Source: Actinomycetaceae bacterium
Lineage (GTDB): Bacteria; Actinomycetota; Actinomycetes; Actinomycetales; Actinomycetaceae
Reading direction: 5' to 3'
DNA: 64,000 bases
Assembly: GCA_028724265.1 (NCBI GenBank)
Contig: JAQYDG010000004.1
Coordinates: 434,001 to 498,000 of the forward strand
Positions 56,584 through 64,000 of the stretch are shown here, one piece after another (positions within the stretch are counted from its first letter, which is position 1; each line of letters begins with the position of its first letter). A program made the position numbers and the translations under genes. The notes under the pieces are model-generated. The model did not search any database. It was not told the DNA's origin and saw nothing but the letters and a program-made list of their open reading frames with translations.

Positions 56584-58026
56584 CTAGGCCTCTTCGGGAA
56601 CGTACTTGAGTATTGGATGACGTGCCGCTTCCACATCATCCGGACGTGCAATTGGCGTAGTGTACGGCGCCCCAATGACCTTCTCCGGATCAGTATGAGC
56701 CAGTTCCACGATCTCGCGGAATGCCTTGATCGCGTAGTCCAGCGTCTCCTTCGGCTCGGTCTCGGTCGGTTCAACCATCAGAGCCTCAGGGATCGTCAGC
56801 GGGAAGTACATTGTCGGCGGATGAACTCCGTAATCGAGCAGAGCCTTCGAAATATCCATGGCGGTCACGCCAGTTTCCTTCTTCAGCTTCGAGGCGCTGG
56901 CAACAAACTCGTGCATGCAGCGATCCGGTGACGCCATCGGGAACAGATCCTTGAGCGCAAACATCATATAGTTCGCATTCAACACTGCATTCTGAGCCGT
57001 GTAGCGAATACCATCAGCGCCAAGCGTCAACACGTAGCTCAACGCACGCAGCATCACGAGGAAATTACCATGGAAGGTGCTGACGCGTCCGATCGAATGC
57101 GCCGGCGTCTCCCACTCCCAGGTGTCGCCGTTCTTCACTGCACGTTCGCCGGGCAGGAATTCCTCTAAGAATTCCTTTGCACCCACAGCGCATGCTCCTG
57201 GTCCGCCGCCACCGTGAGGCGTGCTGAACGTTTTGTGCAGGTTGAAGTGGATCAGGTCGAAGCCCATATCACCAGGACGAACCACGCCCATCACAGCGTT
57301 CAGGTTCGCGCCGTCATAGTAGCAGCAGCCTCCGGCTTCGTGGATGATGTCGCAGACCTCCCGAATGCCGGTCTCGAAATGGCCTTCCGTGTTCGGGTTG
57401 GTCAACATCAGACCAGCGGTGTCCGGTCCGGCAACCTCTTTCAGCTTGTCCAAGTCAATGGAGCCGTCCTCGAACACCGGGATGGCCTTGATCTCAAAAC
57501 CGGCCATTGACGCCGAAGCGGGGTTCGTCCCGTGAGCAGCATCTGGAACGAAAATAACCTTGCGGTCGCCTTCACCCTTAGACTCCAGATACGCGCGGAT
57601 CGTCAACAGACCGACCAGCTCGCCATGAGCACCAGCAACAGGCTGGAACGTCACGACGTTCATGCCAGAAATCTCCGCCAAATAGTGCTCAAGCGTTCCG
57701 ATAGCTTCCAGAGCCCCCTGCGCAGAGTCTTCCGGCTGCAGCGGATGCAAACCTGCCCACTCCGGGCGATTGACAATCAGCTCGTGAACGGGCGGATTGT
57801 ATTTCATCGTGCAGGAGCCCAGCATGTAGATGCCGTTATTCACACCGAATGTGGCACGATCGAGTTCTGAATAGTGGCGATCAACATCGACTTCAGAGAG
57901 CTCTGGCAAATCCAGATCGCTCTGACGGGCGAACTTGGGATCCAGATCCTCCGGCTCCTGAACATCCAATGCCGGCAAATAGTGGGTACCGCGGCCGGCA
58001 ACGCTCTTTTCAAACATGAGTTTCAT
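56584..58026 (-). CDS. gcvPB: Glycine dehydrogenase (decarboxylating) subunit 2
   Basis: 480 residues; the PLP-binding half of P-protein. The cofactor Lys is K265 in LHKTFSTPHGGGGPG. Other family segments: GVNNGIYMLGSCTMKYNPPV, NPNTEGHFETGIREV. It pairs with gcvPA as a heterodimer or heterotetramer that decarboxylates glycine. In most Actinobacteria P-protein is one polypeptide; the split form is more usual in Firmicutes, Thermotogae and archaea. Confidence 0.96.
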   Translation of the reverse strand: MKLMFEKSVAGRGTHYLPALDVQEPEDLDPKFARQSDLDLPELSEVDVDRHYSELDRATFGVNNGIYMLGSCTMKYNPPVHELIVNRPEWAGLHPLQPEDSAQGALEAIGTLEHYLAEISGMNVVTFQPVAGAHGELVGLLTIRAYLESKGEGDRKVIFVPDAAHGTNPASASMAGFEIKAIPVFEDGSIDLDKLKEVAGPDTAGLMLTNPNTEGHFETGIREVCDIIHEAGGCCYYDGANLNAVMGVVRPGDMGFDLIHFNLHKTFSTPHGGGGPGACAVGAKEFLEEFLPGERAVKNGDTWEWETPAHSIGRVSTFHGNFLVMLRALSYVLTLGADGIRYTAQNAVLNANYMMFALKDLFPMASPDRCMHEFVASASKLKKETGVTAMDISKALLDYGVHPPTMYFPLTIPEALMVEPTETEPKETLDYAIKAFREIVELAHTDPEKVIGAPYTTPIARPDDVEAARHPILKYVPEEA

Positions 58027-58029
58027 TGC

Positions 58030-59355
58030 TTATGCCTCCACAGCCTCACGGACAGCCGCAACCAGCGCGTCGATGTCCTCCTTGGTGTTCATCTCTGTTG
58101 CACACCAGAGCATTGTGCCGTCATCGAGCGGCAACCCGGAGAGAATACCCTTCTTCGCCAGCTCGGATTCGAGCGCCTTGCCCTCAACAGGGAGCGTGGT
58201 GACAAACTCGAATGCCGTCGGCGCCGAATGAACAGCGTCGATGCCGTCGATCGACAACAGCTGCTTCTTCAGATACTCCGCCTTAGCGTGGCTCTGGTAT
58301 GCCGCATCGTGAATACCCCGCGGTCCCATCGATGCCGTGTACACAGAAACTGCCTCGGCACACAGCGCCTCAGTTGTGCAGATATTCGACGTCGCCTTTT
58401 CACGCCGGATATGCTGTTCACGCGCCTGAAGAGTCAGAACGAATGAGCGCTTCCCATCACGATCCTTCGTCTGCCCAACGATACGGCCAGGCATCTTGCG
58501 CATCAGCTTTTCCGTGGTGGCAAAGTATCCGACGTATGGGCCGCCGAAGCTCAGCGGGAGACCAAACGGCTGGACTTCACCAACAGCAACGTCTGCCTGA
58601 GATTCCGCAGGAGTAGCCAGGAGTGCCAACGCTAACGGATCGGCGCACATAATAAAGGAAGCCTTCGTTGGCTTGACGATATCGCCAATAGCGCGGGTGT
58701 CCTCAATAACGCCGTAGAAGTTAGGCTGCTGAACAACAACCGACGCCACAGTTGGATCATCGAGTGCCGCCTTCAACGCTTCCTGATCTACCGTGCCATC
58801 TTCAGCGGCAGGAAGAATCTGAATATCATAGCCCACCGGATGCGCGTACGTGCGAACTGTTTCGACGTAGCGCGGATTCACGGTATCGGCGATCAGCACC
58901 TTCTTGCGCTTCTTGTCTGCACACATCCGAACGGCTTCAGCTAACGATGACGCGGCATCGTACATGGACGCGTTTGCCACATCCATACCAGTCAGCCGGC
59001 AAATAATCGTCTGGAATTCGAAAATGTTTTGCAGCACACCTTGGCTCACTTCAGCCTGATACGGAGTGTATGCAGTCAGGATCGACTCTTTCTCGATCAC
59101 TGTGCGAGCCAGCGGCGGAATGTAGTGATTGTAGGCACCTGCACCGCGGAAGATGGAGGAGAACACTGTGTTCTTCCGCGCCAATGCATCCATGGCGCGC
59201 TCAACCTCAAGGATTGATTTGCCTTCGGGAAGGTCGAGATGGTCGATCTTCATCTCGTCAGAAATCCCGCTGTACAGTTCATCTAACGATGAGAGACCCA
59301 TCGTGCCGAGCATCTCGGAAATTTGCTCGGGCGTTTGTGGTACGTAATTGCTCAT
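58030..59355 (-). CDS. gcvPA: Glycine dehydrogenase (decarboxylating) subunit 1
   Basis: 441 residues; partner of GcvPB, providing the second half of the active site. Features: FRGAGAYNHYIPPLARTV, TAYTPYQAEVSQGVLQNIFEFQTIICRLTGMDVANASMYDAA (in segments), and GGPYVGYFA. Lacks the cofactor Lys, as expected for subunit 1. ATG start; its stop is 3 bases from the gcvPB start. Confidence 0.95.
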   Translation of the reverse strand: MSNYVPQTPEQISEMLGTMGLSSLDELYSGISDEMKIDHLDLPEGKSILEVERAMDALARKNTVFSSIFRGAGAYNHYIPPLARTVIEKESILTAYTPYQAEVSQGVLQNIFEFQTIICRLTGMDVANASMYDAASSLAEAVRMCADKKRKKVLIADTVNPRYVETVRTYAHPVGYDIQILPAAEDGTVDQEALKAALDDPTVASVVVQQPNFYGVIEDTRAIGDIVKPTKASFIMCADPLALALLATPAESQADVAVGEVQPFGLPLSFGGPYVGYFATTEKLMRKMPGRIVGQTKDRDGKRSFVLTLQAREQHIRREKATSNICTTEALCAEAVSVYTASMGPRGIHDAAYQSHAKAEYLKKQLLSIDGIDAVHSAPTAFEFVTTLPVEGKALESELAKKGILSGLPLDDGTMLWCATEMNTKEDIDALVAAVREAVEA

Positions 59356-59360
59356 AGTGA

Positions 59361-59750
59361 TCAGATATCTTCCGTCTCACAGAATGCAATATATTCTTCT
59401 GCGTTCATCAGCTCGCCTGGTTCACCTTCGACCTTCACAAGCCAATTGCCGTATGGATCCTGGTTGACGACCGCAGGATCGTCATCAATATCTTCATTGA
59501 TTTCACGCACAGTGCCGGCGACTGGGGAGAAAATCTCCGACACAGCCTTCACGGACTCTGCCTCAGCAAAAGAGTCTTCCAGCTCCACATCATCGTCAAC
59601 ATCAGGAAGATCGATATAGACGATATCGCCCATATGATCCTGAGCAAAATCGGTGAGGCCGACGGTATAAACACCGTCCTCCTCCTTAACCCACTCATGA
59701 GATTTGGTGTACTGCAGATCCGTAGGAACCTTATATTCTGTATCGCTCAC
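59361..59750 (-). CDS. gcvH: Glycine cleavage system H protein
   Basis: 129 residues; swinging-arm lipoyl carrier. The lipoylated Lys is K68 in AEAESVKAVSE. SHEWVKEEDGVYTVGLTDFAQDHMGDIVYIDLPD (two segments) and the C-terminal NAEEYIAFCE confirm the family. GTG start with a GAGG site. A 118-base gap separates it from gcvT, with the 14-bp duplication (59764-59791) inside. Confidence 0.96.
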   Translation of the reverse strand: MSDTEYKVPTDLQYTKSHEWVKEEDGVYTVGLTDFAQDHMGDIVYIDLPDVDDDVELEDSFAEAESVKAVSEIFSPVAGTVREINEDIDDDPAVVNQDPYGNWLVKVEGEPGELMNAEEYIAFCETEDI

Positions 59751-59763
59751 GGAACCTCACTCC

Positions 59764-59791
59764 ATTCTTTCAGTCGTATTCTTTCGGTCGT
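59764..59791. repeat. 14-bp tandem duplication with one mismatch
   Basis: ATTCTTTCAGTCGT (59764-59777) and ATTCTTTCGGTCGT (59778-59791), between gcvT and gcvH. Confidence 0.95.
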
Positions 59792-59868
59792 TGTGTGATC
59801 TAATAGTCATTGGTCGCAATAACCGCGGTTGAGACGCTTCGCGTAAGAGCCCAGCTCTCTGCTTTTCG

Positions 59869-60963
59869 CTACTTTTCCCGCTTATAGAAGGGCATCTCCA
59901 CTATCTGTACGTCCACAACCTTGTTACGCACATGAACCTGAAGCGTACGCCCAACCTCTGCATATTCTACAGGAACATACCCCATCCCAATTGCCTTACC
60001 GAGGTACGGAGCCTTATTACCGGTTGTTGTAAAACCGATTTCCTTCTCACCGTCAAATATTGGCATATGCTCCCGCACAATACCCTTGCCTGTCACCTCG
60101 AAACCAATACGGGTGCGCTTCAGGGGCAGGCTTGCAGCCATGGCCTTTTTGCCGATCCAGTCTTCTTCCTTGTTGAGTTTCACGCCAAAGTCCAAGCCGG
60201 CTTCCAGCGGTGTGATCTCCGGCGTCATCTCCTGCCCATACAACGGCATCGCTGCTTCCATGCGCAGGGTATCACGAGCACCCAGACCAGCTGGAGCCAG
60301 ACCCTCCTCCTTGCCAGCCTCCAACAGTGCATCCCACACGGCCGGTGTTCCGTCAGCAGGAATATAGAGCTCGTAGCCAAACTCGCCCGTATAGCCAGTT
60401 TGGGAAACCAGACAGTCCACACCTGCAACTGTGACGTGCTCGTTGAAGGAATAATACTTTTCAGGCAGCTGATCTTCAGGTACAAGCTTGGTGATGATTG
60501 CCTGCGTCGCAGGTCCTTGCAGTGCGATCTGCCCAATCTGGCGGCTAATATTTTCCAACTTTACGTCGCATGTCAGGTGATCAGTGAGCCATGCGAAATC
60601 AGCATCGGTATTTGCAGCGTTCGGGATAATCCAGAATTTCTCGTCATCGAAGCAGTAGACCAGAAGATCATCGAGAGCCCCACCATCATCCTGGCAGAGC
60701 ACGGAATAGCGAACTCGATTCGGCTTGAGTTTGGTGTAACTATTTGTGAGCCACAGATTCAACTGCTTGCGAGATTCTGGACCAGTGAGCAGAAACTCGC
60801 CCATATGCGACACATCGAAAAGACCTGCTTTTGTGCGCACAGCCATATGTTCCGCAATGATACCGGTCGGATACTGAACAGGAAGCTCAAATCCGGCGAA
60901 ATCGACCATTTTTCCGCCGAGCTCCACATGCTTTTCATACAACGGTGTATGCAGTAATGCCAC
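59869..60963 (-). CDS. gcvT: Aminomethyltransferase (T-protein)
   Basis: 364 residues; transfers the methylene carbon from aminomethyl-lipoate to tetrahydrofolate. Signatures: [37 protein letters not shown] and [21 protein letters not shown]. First gene of the operon gcvT-gcvH-gcvPA-gcvPB. GTG start with a very strong AAAGGAGG site. Confidence 0.97.
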   Translation of the reverse strand: MALLHTPLYEKHVELGGKMVDFAGFELPVQYPTGIIAEHMAVRTKAGLFDVSHMGEFLLTGPESRKQLNLWLTNSYTKLKPNRVRYSVLCQDDGGALDDLLVYCFDDEKFWIIPNAANTDADFAWLTDHLTCDVKLENISRQIGQIALQGPATQAIITKLVPEDQLPEKYYSFNEHVTVAGVDCLVSQTGYTGEFGYELYIPADGTPAVWDALLEAGKEEGLAPAGLGARDTLRMEAAMPLYGQEMTPEITPLEAGLDFGVKLNKEEDWIGKKAMAASLPLKRTRIGFEVTGKGIVREHMPIFDGEKEIGFTTTGNKAPYLGKAIGMGYVPVEYAEVGRTLQVHVRNKVVDVQIVEMPFYKREK

Positions 60964-61000
60964 AATTCCTCCTTTGGATGGTCACTGCAACGTCAGTTCC

Positions 61001-61029
61001 AGTGTAGTCGGCAGTGGTCTATGTTACAA
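61001..61029 (-). promoter_or_regulatory. Candidate gcv operon promoter
   Basis: Minus strand TTGTAA (61029-61024), 17-base spacer, TACACT (61006-61001). It predicts a leader of only about 30 bases for gcvT, too short for a glycine riboswitch. Confidence 0.5.
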
Positions 61030-61161
61030 CGACGGCACGAGTATTCATTCACGATTTTTTAAGTATTATGGCTCGTGTTTTGCGGAAGATGGCTCGTCAT
61101 CGCCGTGAGTACCGCGTGGCTCGTACTGCACATCTCGTACTGAGGCGTTATTACCGCGGAG

Positions 61162-62088
61162 CTAGTACTGGGGAGCGGCGGGAAGACCTACAAACTCTTC
61201 GTAGGTACGGGCTCCGGACTCGTGCATGCGCGCGGCAGATGCCACTCCAATATAGCGGAAGTGCCACGGCTCGTACTCGAAGCCCGTCACCGACTCACCA
61301 CCCTGCGGATAGCGAAGAATAAAGCCGTAACGCCATGCGTTTGCAGCAAGCCAGATACCAGCAGGCGTCGTACCAAAACTGACGCTCAAATAAGCTTGCG
61401 TAGAAATATCTGCAGCAAACCCCGTTTGGTGTTCAGAATAACGTGGCTTCGCGGAACGCTTGGCACCGTCCTCGGCAAGCGCCTCCTGATATAAGCGATC
61501 CTGCACTGATTCGGTACGAAAACCAGACAACAGCCAGAAGCCTGCCCCGTTATCCTGCGCCGCGCGATACATCTGTGCCAGTGCCGCTGCCGCCTCGGGA
61601 ACCAGCTGGTTATTCTTCCCACGGCAAGGCACACCATAATCCTGGATATTCACCAAGCGCTGAGGCACATATCCATGCGCAGCGATTGGATTCTGCTTGT
61701 TGACGATGACCGCCGGATTCGTAGGATCACGCAGCATCTTGACGAGTGAATCCGTCCTCGACGCATCCAGATAACTGGCCGATAGCGCCTCTGCTGGCTC
61801 ATCACCGGATAGGCTCTGCAAGCCGTCCGCGTCAGATGCACTCGTGCCAGAGGTATCCGCAATCTGTTGCCGAACAGTCGATGGCAGTGCGGAGTCCGAA
61901 GCAGCGTTGGCGAAGGAACTGGTCCGAATGTGCTGCGCAGTCTGCTCTGGCTGGCTCAGCTGCCCAAACAGCCCAAACTGCCCTTCCGGCGCACTCAGGA
62001 AAGCCACACCCAGGAGAGCTGCGAACGAAGAAATGTAAAAAGGCACGGAGAAGCGTCGCCCATTAGCAACCCACCGCGCGCTGTACAT
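61162..62088 (-). CDS. VanY-type D-alanyl-D-alanine carboxypeptidase
   Basis: 308 residues from the ATG at 62088 (AAGGAG site). One N-terminal signal/transmembrane helix (YISSFAALLGVAFLSA), a Ser/Ala-rich linker, then an M15B zinc peptidase domain: SGFRTESVQDRLYQEA, SEHQTGFAADIS (His, Asp) and GFEYEPWHFRYIG (Glu, His). It would trim the terminal D-Ala of peptidoglycan stem peptides outside the membrane. An in-frame upstream GTG (62121) without a good site is less likely to be the start. Confidence 0.92.
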   Translation of the reverse strand: MYSARWVANGRRFSVPFYISSFAALLGVAFLSAPEGQFGLFGQLSQPEQTAQHIRTSSFANAASDSALPSTVRQQIADTSGTSASDADGLQSLSGDEPAEALSASYLDASRTDSLVKMLRDPTNPAVIVNKQNPIAAHGYVPQRLVNIQDYGVPCRGKNNQLVPEAAAALAQMYRAAQDNGAGFWLLSGFRTESVQDRLYQEALAEDGAKRSAKPRYSEHQTGFAADISTQAYLSVSFGTTPAGIWLAANAWRYGFILRYPQGGESVTGFEYEPWHFRYIGVASAARMHESGARTYEEFVGLPAAPQY

Positions 62089-62332
62089 GAAGCTCCTTAT
62101 GTGGCTCTTTGACCGTCTCACGTCACTCCCAGCCTAGCTCAATGCCACTACTTCTCCACCCCTGATGCTACGGCCTTTTCCACGCCTCCACCATGGGCGT
62201 CGCCAACACCACTTCTCTTCATCTAGTAATACCGCTTTCTCAGCCGAGAAAAGTGAGCGAGGCAGCGAGCCGCTTCCCCGAATGCTCTCGCAGCGTATTG
62301 AGAACGAAGAATGTGCGTTTTCCACAAAATGT

Positions 62333-62341
62333 TGTTACACT
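62333..62341 (+). promoter_or_regulatory. Extended -10 promoter of tRNA-Ala
   Basis: TGT-TACACT ends 12 bases before the tRNA; similar extended -10 at tRNA-Arg. Confidence 0.5.
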
Positions 62342-62353
62342 AGATCAAGTTCT

Positions 62354-62426
62354 GGGGCATTGGCGCAGTTGGTAGCGCGCATCGTTCGCAATGATGAGGT
62401 CACGGGTTCGAATCCCGTATGCTCCA
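62354..62426 (+). tRNA. tRNA-Ala (anticodon CGC)
   Basis: 73-base cloverleaf. Acceptor GGGGCAT pairs with ATGCTCC (one G-U), discriminator A, CCA not encoded. Anticodon stem CATCG/TGATG, loop TTCGCAA, anticodon CGC (reads GCG). T-arm GGTTCGAATCC. Confidence 0.95.
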
Positions 62427-62845
62427 CAGTTTTCGCATCGCCTCTCTCTCATGGCATATCAACATTTCACTGTTGAAGCTTTTGTGTACCATTGTGTTCC
62501 GGTTTTGACGTCCCGTTTCATTGGGGCATTTATGCTCCGTTCTTGGTGCGGTTTCTGCTCACTATTTCGAGGCTGCCCTACTGCCAAAGAATTAATCATC
62601 AGCCACATTATCGTCACGCCAGAGCACGCCGCGCAGGCGCAAGAGATAGTGGGCGAAGAAGTGTAGCCACGCAGGCACGCATTGTGCACACGCATCGCAC
62701 ATATATTACAGACATAGTAAAAGTGGAGACGGAGCCTCTATGACTCCGCCTCCACCAAAGATTCATCTACACAGATTCATCTATGCAGCATTTCCCCTTA
62801 TGAGGCTCCTAAGCTTCTTACGAGGAAATGCCCTTATATGTATCG
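62427..62845. other. Intergenic region between tRNA-Ala and the surface-protein gene
   Basis: No gene is supported in these 419 bases; short ORFs here overlap the tRNA or lack coding character. It contains a terminator hairpin at 62723-62755. Confidence 0.6.
62714..62755 (-). terminator. Terminator of the surface-protein gene
   Basis: 12-bp stem with one A/C mismatch (62723-62734 with 62744-62755), 9-base loop, and a T-rich tail (TTTTACTAT) on the minus strand, 90 bases after the stop. Confidence 0.75.
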
Positions 62846-64000
62846 CTATGCCCTCGTGCGACGGCGCGAGCGAGCAGATACGATCGCACCGATGGCAACC
62901 AAGCTGCCGAGAACGGCTGCCGGGATGTATCCCATGCCGCCCGTCTTGGGCAGGCTGCCTGTGGTCACGTCTGCGATGCGCACAGTGAACAGGTTGTTAT
63001 CTGCGGGAACACCACTAAAGTTGCTGCCTGAGCCAGTCACCACGTTGCCCTTGCTATCGACGATATCCAAAAGCGTGGACGAGGCTCTGGAGACACGCGT
63101 GAGCGCGCCAGTGTTCGGGTTCTTTTCCATCAGGAACAAGCGGTAGTCGCCAGTGGCAGCATCCTGCACCACATCAACGTACATCGGCGCGGCGAGAAGT
63201 GAGTAACCCGCAGGAGCCTGCGTCTCCTGAATCGCAAAGTAGCCCTTCGTCAGCGCAAATTTGCCGCCCACACTCGCCACGGGCTTCGCTCCGGTAAACG
63301 TACCGGAGTTATCTGAGGGATAGACAGCGAAGTCCGCGCCATCAAGCTTCGTCGCACGATTATCGGCATCCACCTTCATGAGGGAGAGGAACGGAGTTTG
63401 CGCAACAGGCACGCATGCCTCATCTGTGATGTCTTTGTTGCTGTTCTGGTCATGAAGCGTTGCGGTGTTGAACAGACCCTCACCAGCTGTTCCCCCCGTC
63501 CCGCTCGCCTTGCACGCGAGATGATCCCACGTGAGCGTTGATGAAGCCCTCGTAGCGGGGTTCATGGTAAAGAGAACCTTGACCTCGAAGTAATGCGTCG
63601 TATGCGGTGCAATGCTAATCGTGCTACCAGCGGACTTGTTGCCTGTCAGTAGATTAATGATCCATGAAACTGGAATCTGATCCTGGTACTCTACTCGACC
63701 CGCAGAGGTTATCGAATCGGCGTCGTATCCACTCGCAGATTTCTGACGCACAACCACATACGCTGGCGTAACGTCGTTCGTGAACTGCGGCGTATCCACC
63801 AAGGTGTAGGGAAGCGTCTGGTCACTTGAGTTCGTCACGATGAGGTCGTACTTCACGGTCTGGTACTCCACACCGTCTACCGATTCAGTCTGAGCACTAT
63901 CACCGGCGCCAATACCATTTTCAGTGCCTTGAACGTCGATAGCGCGCTTCTCGAATTCGAGCGATGCTGGAGGAGTCGGGCATACCTCTGCGGTGGAGGC
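62846..64000 (-). CDS. LPXTG-anchored surface protein (SpaA/isopeptide type), N-terminus outside window
   Basis: The frame is open from 62846 to the window edge (about 384 codons), so the start is missing; the internal GTG at 63871 is not the true start. The C-terminus has LPKTG, a hydrophobic helix (IPAAVLGSLVAIGAIV) and an RSRRRTRA tail: a class A sortase substrate. Upstream are an extracellular beta-rich DUF11-like region (VKYDLIVTNSSDQTLPYTLVD split) and a prealbumin-like domain (TKLDGADFAVY, GYFAIQETQAPAGYSLLAAP) typical of SpaA pilin backbones with an isopeptide bond. Likely a pilus tip or adhesin. No sortase or other pilin gene is visible in the window. Confidence 0.9.
   Translation of the reverse strand, partial: ASTAEVCPTPPASLEFEKRAIDVQGTENGIGAGDSAQTESVDGVEYQTVKYDLIVTNSSDQTLPYTLVDTPQFTNDVTPAYVVVRQKSASGYDADSITSAGRVEYQDQIPVSWIINLLTGNKSAGSTISIAPHTTHYFEVKVLFTMNPATRASSTLTWDHLACKASGTGGTAGEGLFNTATLHDQNSNKDITDEACVPVAQTPFLSLMKVDADNRATKLDGADFAVYPSDNSGTFTGAKPVASVGGKFALTKGYFAIQETQAPAGYSLLAAPMYVDVVQDAATGDYRLFLMEKNPNTGALTRVSRASSTLLDIVDSKGNVVTGSGSNFSGVPADNNLFTVRIADVTTGSLPKTGGMGYIPAAVLGSLVAIGAIVSARSRRRTRA

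Noticed and set aside
61014..61322. Plus-strand ORF of 102 codons
   Set aside because: Overlaps the VanY gene antisense and the gcv promoter; no ribosome site.
62391..62666. ORF following tRNA-Ala
   Set aside because: Begins inside the tRNA gene and has no recognisable motif.

Overview
The window looks like chromosomal DNA of an Actinomycetota member, most likely the Actinomycetaceae (an Arcanobacterium/Trueperella/Actinomyces-type organism). The evidence is gene content and order: NucS mismatch endonuclease, the GlgE alpha-glucan pathway, DUF2550 next to the ATP synthase, a SigR/RsrA redox switch, an Rv3235-family protein beside secA, bL37, and a DivIVA-type coiled-coil protein. Species cannot be named from sequence alone. 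There is no rRNA, CRISPR array, insertion sequence or prophage; two tRNA genes are present.

Layout. 1-7.1 kb: a sugar ABC-transporter lipoprotein (cut by the window edge) diverges from glgE-treS-mak. 7.4-12.2 kb: two tandem 3-hydroxyacyl-CoA dehydrogenase paralogues and glgB. With treS, mak and glgE this gives a route from trehalose via maltose and maltose-1-phosphate to branched alpha-glucan. 12.5-19.6 kb: a thioredoxin-fold/TPR protein, a lipoprotein plus membrane protein with a His-rich tail, a hendecad coiled-coil protein, an alpha/beta hydrolase, a zinc-binding small protein and nucS. 19.7-34.9 kb: one long minus-strand run in transcription order rho, rpmE, prfA, prmC, tsaC, wecA, atpI-like, atpBEFHAGDC, DUF2550. 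From recall, 1-35 kb as a whole resembles the M. tuberculosis rho-to-glgE region.

35-45 kb: an SDR enzyme, argS beside tRNA-Arg(CCG), a menaquinone cluster (menB, menE, hotdog thioesterase) with a DASS anion transporter, a glycerophosphodiesterase, an M23 peptidase and an SGNH-type protein with degenerate catalytic motifs. 45.4-52.5 kb: sigR-rsrA-bL37, rsgA, a DUF6912-like gene, an Rv3235-family gene and secA, again resembling mycobacterial order.

52.8-61 kb: a complete glycine cleavage locus, gcvT-gcvH-gcvPA-gcvPB, followed by two tandem lipoate-protein ligases and lpd. It holds the four enzymes and the means to lipoylate GcvH. 61-64 kb: a VanY-type carboxypeptidase, tRNA-Ala(CGC), and the C-terminal part of an LPKTG-anchored surface protein that runs off the window.

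The most unusual pattern is that many intergenic gaps carry a two-copy tandem duplication of 11-25 bp, each with its own sequence. No wholly new multigene defence or mobile system was found.
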